From positions 1,066,643 through 1,130,642 of the forward strand of contig QRDG01000419.1 of assembly GCA_012064385.1 (NCBI GenBank): a stretch of DNA of 64,000 bases. Direction: 5' to 3'. Within the stretch, counting starts at the first letter, position 1, and each line of letters opens with the position of its first letter. The translations under genes and the position numbers were made by a program. This document shows, piece after piece, positions 55,826 to 64,000 of the stretch. A model generated the notes under the pieces. It was given only the letters and a program-made list of their open reading frames with translations. It made no database searches and had not been told where the DNA came from. Source of the stretch: Puccinellia tenuiflora. Lineage: Eukaryota; Streptophyta; Magnoliopsida; Poales; Poaceae.

Positions 55826-56200
55826 ACTGTTTGCGCTCTCAATTAGCACAAGTGTCGGCTAAACAGTCTGAAACGCAGTAAGCCAGAATCATCTGCACGG
55901 ATTCTTCCCTCCGCAGGGAATGAAGAATTACCAGGGCGTATCCATCAAGCACCAAATGGCATCGTTTTCATGCAACCTCAAAACTATTCCACTTCACAAA
56001 GAGGAGGAGAAGAAGAAATAAAGAAAGGAAAACCTATGTTGTTTATGCCCTTTTGACTCCTGCAGAGATCTCCGAGAACACTCCAACGATCTTAGAAAAA
56101 TGTTATCCAAGAACGACTCTCCTTTTGGGGCACCATAACTACCTAGTACTACTACGACCTATATAGGTTAACAAAGATGATTAAGTTGTTATAATCAAAT
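55826..56200. repeat. Segment duplicated with the tRNA-Arg gene, copy B
   Basis: Diverged direct partner of 52475-52890, with AAGCACCAAATGGCATCGTTTTCATGC, CCTCAAAACTATTCCACTTC, CCTTTTGACTCCTGC and TGTTATCCAAGAACGAC in the same order. The pair lies 3.3 kb apart in the same orientation. Confidence 0.7.
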
Positions 56201-56825
56201 CATCGCCTGCCTAGCTGCGCATATAGCAGATCAGAAGAAGAGGAAAAATTTCCCAAACAGGCGATGCACATCATCCGTCGGTCTTGTCCAGAGCCGCCGA
56301 TTCCGAGGGCCGACACGCATCTCCCCGCGCGCGCCAAGGAGATCCGACAACGACGCCAAAGCTAGCCGCTCTCCTCCTCCACCATCCAAACTTCCATTTC
56401 TCTCGTCCCCATTCCCTCCTTCTCTCTCTCCCAACGAGAAAAATCCAAGCGAAATCGCGCACGGGTCCTGCTCTTCTCTTCTCTTCTCTTCTCTCAGGCG
56501 AGTACGCCACATACACATATCTGCACTCACTGCCGACTGCACTGCTGCCTACAACTGCATCTTCGGTCTGCCGACTGAGGCTGTGAGGCAGAGCAGAGGA
56601 AGACGACTCGTCACTTCTCTCGCTTTCTCGACGCAGCACTGCACGCCGGGCTTTGATCCTCCAGCGGAGTAAACAGTGTTCAGCTCTTGGTCGACTGTAA
56701 TAAATTGATCCGTCCGCTCCGTGGGCTGTAGCTGGAAGAAAGCGCAGGGCAGCTATTCTAGCTTAAGCTCAGCTTTGGCTTGGCTTGTTGCTGCTGCTGC
56801 CCCCCTCCCTTTCTGTTCAATCCAG

Positions 56826-57003
56826 GTTTGCTTTGCTTTGCGGCTCGTCTTGTTTCTTCTTTCCTGGATGGATACCCTTTTCTTTTCTTCCCTTTTGGGG
56901 ATGGATAGCCTTTCTTTCCATGGCGAGCTTTCTTGTTTTTGGTTAGGATCGCCGTTCTTGCTTCGAACCAATGTATGGATAAGAGTGTTAATCTTTGTTG
57001 CAG
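56826..57003 (+). other. Probable 5' UTR intron of the PIL gene
   Basis: A donor at AATCCAG|GTTTGC and an acceptor at TTTGTTGCAG (ending 57003) surround T-rich sequence between a probable 5' UTR exon (about 56600-56825) and the exon with the ATG. A (TCTTC)n microsatellite lies further upstream at 56466-56495. Transcript evidence is needed to be sure. Confidence 0.4.
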
Positions 57004-57045
57004 CTCCTGGATTTTCTCCTCCGGGGCCAGGCCAAGAATCGTGGC

Positions 57046-58892
57046 ATGGACGGCAATGGGAGATTGGCGGCGGCGAACCAGAAGAAGCCTCTCGTGTAAA
57101 GATTTCTTTCGAACGGAAATATCCCCCCTTTCCCTTACTCTCTCCGGCATCGATTGATCGATCTGTGCGTGTTCCAATGGCATCCGCAGTGCGGACAACG
57201 ACCTGGTGGAGCTGCTATGGCACAACGGGGGCGTGGTGGCGCAGCCGCAGACGCACCCGAGGCCGCCCGCGAACATCCCCTGCGCCGACCGCGGCGGCGG
57301 GCAGAGCGCCAGCGGACTCACCGGCGAGGAGACCGCCGCGTGGTTCGGCGACGTCGACGGGCTGGAGAACGAGATGTACGCGCAGCTCTGGCACAGCATT
57401 GCGGACGCGCCCGGCGCGCTCCCGGCGTGCCACCCTCCGCCGCCGCCGCCGCCGATGAGGAGCGGCATCGGCTCGAGCTGGACGGGCGGCGGCGACATCG
57501 GCTCCACCTTCTGCGGCAGCAGCCAGGTCCCGGAGGTGCCGGCGGGAGGCAGGGAGGAGGGGAGCGCCGCGCTGCCGTCCGAGGGCACGCGCGGCACGAG
57601 CACGCGCGACGGCGCCACTGGCACCGGCACGTCGTCGTCCGGTGGGTCCGGGAGCAACTTTGGGGGCTCCGGCTTGCCGAGCGAGAGCGGCCACGCCCAC
57701 AAGAGGAAGGGGAGGGGCAGAGACGAGTCTGCCAGCCGCAATGAGGTGTGCTTCTTCTTCCTCTAGTTTGTTCATGTTGTTTGGTCAGTAGCATTCAGGT
57801 GTATGCTTCAGTTGATACTGAACCAACGAGCTCATAACGAAATTGCAGGATGTTGAGTGTGAGGCAACTGAAGACACCAAATCATCGAGGCGACACGGGT
57901 CGAAGCGGAGGACCAGGGCAGCTGAAGTTCATAACCAGTCAGAGAGGGTGAGATCATACGCTACCTGTAATCTTATATTGAACATGATAGCTTGCCGATG
58001 GATTGTTCTTATAGTGTTGTTTGTGATTGATCATGTAGAGAAGAAGGGACCGGATCAATGAAAAGATGCGTTCACTGCAAGAACTCATACCCCACTGCAA
58101 CAAGGTAAGAAGCTGAGTATTATGCGTCTTTTCTGATCAGGTGCCAGTCCCTGGATTTTTTCATTTCTGTTGCTGAGACATATCTAATGTGTCAATCGTG
58201 TGAAAAAATTCAGGCCGACAAAGCATCGATACTAGATGAGGCCATTGAGTACTTGAAGTCCCTCCAGATGCAAGTTCAGGTTTGGAATTCACCGTCTCCT
58301 CTTCCTGAACTAGCATAACCCCATATGACATCAATTACTGGTACCTAATTGAGACTGTCAATTATACCTCAGATTATGTGGATGACTACCGGGATGGCCC
58401 CGATGATGTTTCCAGGTGCTCACCAGTTCATGCCACCGATGGCTGTGGGAATGAATTCGACATGCATGCCTGCGGCACAGGGCCTAAATCAGATGGCAAG
58501 AGTGCCATACATGAACCATTCCATGTCAAATCACATCCCTATGAACTCATCTGCAGCAATGAACCCTATGTATGTGGCAAACCAGATGCAAAACATTCAC
58601 CTGAGGGAAGCAAGTAATCACTTCCTTCACCCGGATGCCGGGCAAGCAGCGGCGCCTCAGGTACAAACCAATCATAGTACCAGGTTTACTATGCTCTCAA
58701 TTTTAGTACAAAGGACTTCTCAGCCTTCTTTTCATGTGTTCATCTAGCTTAGATATCAATTCTTTGCAGGTAGCAGGACCATATGCTTATGCACCACAAG
58801 TAGCACCACAAAACTGTATACCGGAAGTGCCAGATAGTGCTGTTGTGCCAACTTCTGGACCCGGACAACCACCTACCTCTGATGGAATTTAG
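57046..58892 (+). CDS. bHLH transcription factor, phytochrome-interacting-factor-like (PIL, PIF family)
   Basis: Seven coding exons (57046-57095, 57190-57745, 57849-57947, 58039-58104, 58214-58279, 58373-58660, 58770-58892) with GT-AG borders give 415 residues. The N-terminus, MDGNGRLAANQKKPLVADND, leads into the active-phytochrome-B-binding motif ELLWHNGGVVAQPQ (residues about 22-35). A nuclear, G-box-binding bHLH follows (about 224-279): AAEVHNQSERRRRDRINEKM with the His, Glu and Arg of E-box readers, then SLQELIPHCNK and DKASILDEAIEYLKSLQMQV. After it comes the PIF-typical MAPMMFPGAHQFMPPM. No phytochrome A motif is evident. It is expected to act as a phytochrome-controlled regulator of growth. 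The grass PIL13/PIL14 group is the nearest I recall, but the exact orthologue is not settled, so no symbol is given. Confidence 0.93.
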
Positions 58893-60011
58893 AATGACCA
58901 TAATCTTGTAAGAAGTTGTACTAATCCGCACATTTTTTTTCCTAATTACATGGGTGATGTCTAGATAGCGTGAGCTGCATATCTGCATTACAGTACCAGC
59001 ATCGAACAGTTTTTCAATCGTTCTTTGACTGCGTAAGCTCTTGGAGCAACCAGGATACATAAGAAACTTACCAATTTACACCTAATTACATTGGCGATGT
59101 CTAGATAACTTGAGCTGCATATCTGTAAGCTATTGGAGTAACCAGGATACATAAGAAACTTACCCAATTTACGCCTATACTTTTCATCTTGTATTTGGAA
59201 CCAGTGCTGCATATCATTTCACAGTTTTGTCAAAGAATGACTCTAGACAAGTAGTACATGAAACAGTTCTCTTCCAACTTCTTTTTCATGAAAGCTGACC
59301 AGTTGTTCTCATATAATCTTTATAGACTAGTTGTTCAAGCCATTCTCTCTAGTTTTGACATCTTCTAGTCCTGTCCATGAATTTTAACAGTTGTACGTCT
59401 ATTTCGTCATTAGTGAAGATGTGGATAACTTCAGAATTCAGAATCATCTGGGTTAACCATCCCTTTCTTGACATTTACAGGGTATGGGACTGTCGGCTTG
59501 CAAAAGGGTCGTCTTTCTCGAACTTGCTGAAAATACTAACATGATAAGCAGATAGGATCCAAATTTCTGTTATACGTCTCGATCAATGTGCGTCTGGCAT
59601 GAATTCTAGAAGTATTTGTAAATGAAGATAGCATTTTTCTCTAGCATTATTGTCCGAAAAATGGATCAGTATGGCATATGCGTCTAACTCCACTTAAAAC
59701 AGTGCTATAGCAACCTTTACCCTTCATTTTCTTTTATATAAGTATTGTTTTCGAGACGTTTTCGCCTATTCAAGGGAGAAGGAAAAAAAAACAAGGTGCT
59801 TAAATTCTTCTTGTCAAATGACCAACATCCAACCAACCAGACCCAAGGGGAAGGAACAGAAGAAGTCAAAACATTATGTCCTAGGATAGCAAACCTTGCT
59901 CTTCTTTAAATCCAAGGTACATATCAATCAAGATTTTTCTTTTTTACTACTATCTAACCTGTGCATTACTCTTAACACAACTTCCTTTTTATGGAAAGAT
60001 TTGGTCCGCAG
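58893..60011 (+). other. Probable 3' UTR intron of the PIL gene
   Basis: Sixteen bases after the stop, CTT|GTAAGA (58908) is a good donor, and TTTGGTCCGCAG (ending 60011) is a good acceptor. The intervening AT-rich sequence has a local duplication of about 110 bases near 58945-59170 (CCTAATTACAT, GATGTCTAGATA, GAGCTGCATATCTG, AACCAGGATACATAAGAAAC). Confidence 0.4.
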
Positions 60012-60520
60012 GAGAAGAACTTGCCAGGCCAGGCAATCGAGCCGTCGGTTTCATGGCGTCCTCCTGCTGCGTGCGCGTACAGTCACCCCGATATATGCAT
60101 GCCGACAGAGTTCTTGGCATCGGCACCGCTGCTCTTGTGGCTCACAGCGGCCGGGGTTAAAGGCTGGGAATTGTGTGTGTGTGGAGCACCCGCATTTGCA
60201 ATGCAGTTGCCGGTGTCTCTCTCAGCTGCAGTTCTCATTCTTTCTCCTGATGTTTACAGCGCCCCCAAGTGCATGTTAGTGTTGTTGTTACATGGTCCTC
60301 CCGTCTACTAAAGATGCTACTGGGGCCTTTGCCCATTGCAACTGGTCATGGGATCGTATCCCCTGAGCTTTCATGTCTGCTGGAAAAATACGGGATCCTT
60401 TTGAAGTCATTGCTCATCTGTTGCTTTAGATTAAAGAGCTGTTATTTTTCTACATTATACGATTTACAGTATAGGTTGGTGTGTGCATCAAGCGATACAG
60501 AGGTTGGGGTTTAGCATCTT
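60012..60520 (+). other. Probable 3' UTR exon of the PIL gene
   Basis: A GC-richer block directly follows the acceptor at 60011. A 106-residue open frame runs through it but has no signal peptide, motif or upstream exon in frame, so I read it as untranslated. If spliced, the natural stop would lie only a few bases before the exon junction. Confidence 0.35.
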
Positions 60521-60733
60521 TCGGAGGATGGTATGCCATGCCGGTAGACAGTTTGAGACGATGTCGAAGTCAGACAAAAATCATGCCAGATTGCCCACGA
60601 ACCCTAGCCAAGATCTCCAAACCGTTAGGACAACTCTTTAATCTAAAGCAGGACTTTAATCTCACCATTAGAACACCTCTTTATGCATAGCATTAAGCAC
60701 TAATCAGAATTGTGCAGGCCATTAGCCCATGTC

Positions 60734-60879
60734 CAATGGGGAGTGCTTAGAGAGGTGATTACAAAAATAAACCATAGTTTTTAAGCACTAGTTTGGCATC
60801 TTATTTATATAAATAAGCACCAAATGCTTAAACAAAATTGGTTTATTTTCTTAAACATCTCTCTACGCACTCCCCATTG
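60734..60879. mobile_element. Fold-back MITE
   Basis: The left end is CAATGGGGAGTGCTTAGAGAG; the reversed right end is CAATGGGGAGTGCGTAGAGAG. The 146-bp interior is AT-rich, with TTAAGCA and TGCTTAA phrases that also pair. A partial copy of the right end (ACTCCCCATTGTAC) repeats at 60898. The target duplication is unclear. Confidence 0.7.
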
Positions 60880-61239
60880 TACTTTTTTTTACGGTAACTC
60901 CCCATTGTACATACCTTAAGAAGTGACGGTGTGGTTTCATTTTGTTTGGTGCCGACCAACGTTCCTCGTTTCGAAAAAAGCCCGGTCCGAGTGTTTTCAT
61001 GCCCGACCCGGGCTGTTTCGGCCTCCTTCGGAAAATTCAAGAAAAGTACAAAATCATAAAAAAAAAAAGAGAAAAAACACAGTTTTTTTTAAATCCTCCT
61101 ATATGCCACTCTTAGCGGCACTGCAGCCCCGCCCGGCCTGAAGTAATTTATTTGGGCCGCATTTCACGGGTCCATTAACAGGTACGATTTCCTTTCTTTT
61201 TCTTTGTTGTTTTCTGTTTTCATTTAAATATATATTTTT

Positions 61240-61620
61240 AAATTTGAAGATTTTCTAAATCTATGCATTTTCCAAAACAGAACATTTTTTAAATCAAGCT
61301 GGACATTTTTTGAAATCCGAACAGTTTCCAATCTGAACTTTTTCAAAGATTTGATATTTTTAAAATCCGAAAACATTTTCCAAATCAGAATATTTTAAGC
61401 GAATATTTTCAAAATCTGAATATTTTAAGTTTAAATATTTCAAAATCTAAACATTATTTAATTTTGAATATTTTTTAAATAAATGAACATTTTCAAATCT
61501 GAAAGTTTTTAAAATTGAAACAATTTTTAGTTTTGAACATTTTTTAATCTACACAACTTTCGAACGTGAGCATTTTTTAATTCTGAACATTTATTAAAAG
61601 TAAATATTTTCAAAATCATA
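61240..61620. repeat. Degenerate AT-rich repeat of about 20 bp
   Basis: Loosely repeated phrases such as GAACATTTTTTAAAT, TTTTCAAAATCTGAA and GAATATTTT run through the stretch with no fixed period. No gene is present in 60900-61815; the left part is AT-rich intergenic sequence. Confidence 0.55.
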
Positions 61621-61815
61621 TACAAGTGACAAGAAAGAAAACAAAAAAGAAACTAAAAAAAGAAAAAACAGATATAAAAGAAAAACTTTAAATGCCCGTT
61701 GCGACGACGGCGAGGTGTGCGGCATGAGCCTGATGCGTCGCAACTGGGGCAAATAGGTTTGTCCAAAATTTCCTTTCATACCGTGCTTCGGGCCAGGTTT
61801 TTTCTGGTACCTTGG

Positions 61816-63322
61816 TGAAAGTGCATGGTTGCTCCATGCATGGTTTTGGTAATTAATGACAATCTCTATGGACTAATGTTTGTATTAAGCTATATTTATA
61901 GGTGTGTCCATTTGCGTTGCTTGATCTCCATTTGTTGGAGTCAAGGCTAAGGGAAGAAAAGTTGTGTTGATCAAGGCTAAGTGCGTGTTGATCAACACTC
62001 AAGTCCAAGTGAAGATATGCCGAAGAGGTGCTTCTCCCATCTTGGTGTATGGGGAGCAACAAGTGAATCTTCACCAAGCAAAGCGCAATGAAGAAAGGTG
62101 GTGCGTCTTGAGGAGTTGAAGATCGTCTTCATTGACCTCAAGTGGTTTATGCGCAAGGCAAAGGTATGATCTTGATAGGGTTTCTATTTTACCAGTCTCA
62201 TGTTGTTTAGTGAGAGACCGGGTTATAGGATAGATAACCATACTATCAAGAGGGGCTCTCGACCGAGTATCGTGATCGTATCGCCGTAGAGAGCACAAAC
62301 CTTTGCATCCATGCATTCATCTTTATTGGTTCCTATTTGTCTCTTATCGTGGTGTGGTCTTGGTTCTTGTCGTGCTCGTCATGACAAAGCCAAGTTCACC
62401 GAAAACAGTTTTTATTTGCGTCTTCTATTGCGGTTTCGGTATTGGAGATTTTGCCAGTTCATCCGTGCGGAAGATTTATCTCTTCCATTTCTTTGCAAAA
62501 TCTCCATTGCTTGTTTGCCATTTTCAAAGGTTGCTTTTGTCGTCCTATTTCCAACAAAATTGGTTTTGCTTCTTTCGGACTTCAATTGCAAAAGAAACGG
62601 CTTTTCGGTTTTCAAAAAGGAGGTTTTCCCGGCGTGTCCTTTTTAGAGAGGTCAAACTCTCTCTCCTTGTGACCTCCTCCTCACATGATGGACAATGAGG
62701 TTTCTCTGCATGATCTTGTAGTGCTTTTCATTGCGAGTCCAACGAGCCTAAGATCATCGAAAACGGAGTCCGGATGCAAAAGATATGCCCATTTTCATAT
62801 TGCAATTTCTGCTGTTTTCTGTGGGGCGGAAATTCCGGCCCTGAGGCCGGAAATTCCGGCCCCCCGGAAGTTCCGGCCGTTGCACCGGAATATCCAGCCC
62901 ATATTTTCATCTGAGCTTTTTTGGCTAAGTCTTTTTGGCTTTTCTCTCTGGAGGGGTCCGGAATTTTGCCTCGGAAGTTTCCTCGGAAATTTCCGGGGGT
63001 CCGGAGTTTCCAGTCTTTGGTCCGGAATATTCGGCCCAAGGAAAATTTGGCTAAGTCTTTTTCGCGTTTTCTCTCGGGTGGGGGTCCGGAACTTTGCACC
63101 GGAGGTTTGCTCCGGAAATTTCCGGGGCACCGGAAATTCCGGTGTAAGCCCTGGAATATCCGGACCCTGACCGGAAGTTCCGGCCCCTTTAACCAAGAAT
63201 TTCCGGCCCCTCGTTTTTCCAACGGCTAGTTTTTGGGGGAGGCTATAAATAGTCCCCTTCTTTCCCCAAGTGCTGGTTGCTCAACTTTTGCTCAGCTCTC
63301 ACTCTCTCTCCTCCATTGTTGC
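61816..63322 (+). mobile_element. LTR-like retrotransposon sequence with promoter, 3' part interrupted
   Basis: The left edge is taken at TGAAAGTGCATGGTTGCTCC (61816), of the form that begins many grass LTRs. A long low-coding region follows, then an array of CCGGAA and TTCCGG motifs (62820-63220). A TATA box CTATAAATAG lies at 63243-63252, followed by a CT-rich start region. No tRNA primer site or gag-pol is seen because a second element begins at 63323. It could be a solo LTR or one LTR of an element extending past the window. Confidence 0.5.
62820..63220. repeat. CCGGAA/TTCCGG palindrome-rich array
   Basis: About twenty copies of CCGGA or TCCGG lie within 400 bases, many paired as CCGGAAATTCCGG or CCGGAAGTTCCGG. 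The phrase GGCTAAGTCTTTTTxGCxTTTTCTCT also occurs twice (near 62922 and 63048), so the array is partly a larger duplication. It sits immediately upstream of the LTR TATA box. Confidence 0.85.
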
Positions 63323-64000
63323 TGTAGCGCCCTGACCCCAGAGCTATACAGTGAAACGTTGTGCAACCGGTCATGATACACAATCAAGGGTTACTGGGGT
63401 TACCAATCCCAGGCCAAAACACATTGGCAGGCGTGCTCGGAATACATCATCGGCACACAACACCTCGATCATGCCATAAGCTCGGACATCGCTTTCACGT
63501 ATAACAAAGAGACCAAGACTGCGGAACAACTAGCACATCACAGAGTCTACGACACAAAGATATCATAGTTCAACCTCATATAATTGAGAAAAATAGCAAA
63601 TGACACATCAGAGGTCACTGACCCATCATTACAACAGCGGAAGCAAATTAAAGTTGTCTAAACAACAAGATCCAAATTATGGCCTAAGAGGCCTACAGAT
63701 AAACATCCCGTGCCAGCCTGTTCCATGACGTCCCAAGCTGCCACCTGGGAACCCCAGACTACTCATCGATATCAATAAAGAACCCACTTTCCAGTTCGGT
63801 GACGTCCTCCTCTGAAACAAATAATAATCAACAAAGCAAGGCTGAGTACGACGTACTCGCAAGAATTAGTAGGGCGATATAGGCCCGATGCTGACGGAGG
63901 CTCTAAAACTGTATGATGTAGCTATTTTGCATAAAGCTAGTTTTCCTTTTTAAAGGACATAAAGACCCATTGCACTGTCTACTCAGAATGTTTTACGAAA
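63323..64000. mobile_element. Second LTR-like sequence, cut by the window end
   Basis: The edge TGTAGCGCCCTGACCCCAGA resembles the starts of grass gypsy-type LTRs. The sequence continues to the window end without a gene. It directly follows the transcription start region of the preceding LTR-like sequence, so it probably inserted there. No second boundary is available. Confidence 0.4.

Noticed and set aside
60012..60311. 106-residue open frame as a separate gene
   Set aside because: It has no start context, motif or independent promoter; its position after a splice acceptor fits a 3' UTR exon better.

Overview
The window is nuclear DNA of a grass, most likely a Pooideae species. Supporting signs are Stowaway MITEs with CTCCCTCC-type ends, large CACTA transposons, grass-type LINE tails, intron-bearing genes and cytosolic tRNA genes. 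I cannot fix the genus from sequence alone. Host genes are few and transposable elements fill most of the space.

The main host content is a same-strand family of six small secreted proline-rich proteins (5881, 29510, 35111, 44790, 47593 and 50987). Each has a signal peptide, an A-R-x-L-A-D motif after it, a body of Pro-Val-Thr-Met repeats and, in five copies, the same C-terminus (NVNVPMPFLAPPPSA). Copy 1 is divergent and carries PDLPK motifs like PELPK cell-wall proteins. Copies 2 to 6 share a promoter block (CAACAACCAA, CTAATCA, TATA, TTGACCCATGTT), so they look like a family spread by tandem duplication and then separated by transposon insertions.

The second host gene is a seven-exon bHLH phytochrome-interacting-factor-like (PIL) transcription factor at 57046-58892. 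It has an active-phytochrome-B-binding motif and probable introns in both UTRs. Host RNA genes are tRNA-Ala(AGC) at 4136-4208 and tRNA-Arg(ACG) at 52402-52474. A rearranged tRNA-Arg relic at 55738-55825 lies in a diverged duplicate of the segment holding the intact gene.

Mobile DNA by region: 1-5.4 kb has a duplicated ~690-bp segment, a Helitron and a Stowaway. 8.8-10.07 kb is a retroposon with a perfect 12-bp target duplication. 15201-27022 is an 11.8-kb CACTA element (target duplication CGA) with a frameshifted tnp2 transposase and a second multi-exon gene (PF03004-like plus a degenerate Ulp1-like tail). It has an unusual third, internal cluster of its subterminal motif in front of the second gene. 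30747-33772 is a non-autonomous CACTA (target duplication ATA) built of three ~650-bp repeats. 34458-34749 is a hAT-like MITE in the promoter of proline-rich copy 3. 37081-38748 is a deleted PIF/Harbinger element. 39296-42063 is a long-inverted-repeat, gene-fragment-bearing element. LINE tails, Tourist and Stowaway MITEs follow. 61816-64000 holds two nested LTR-like sequences.

The most interesting items are the two-promoter layout of the large CACTA element, the conserved promoter of the proline-rich family, and the tRNA-bearing segmental duplication.
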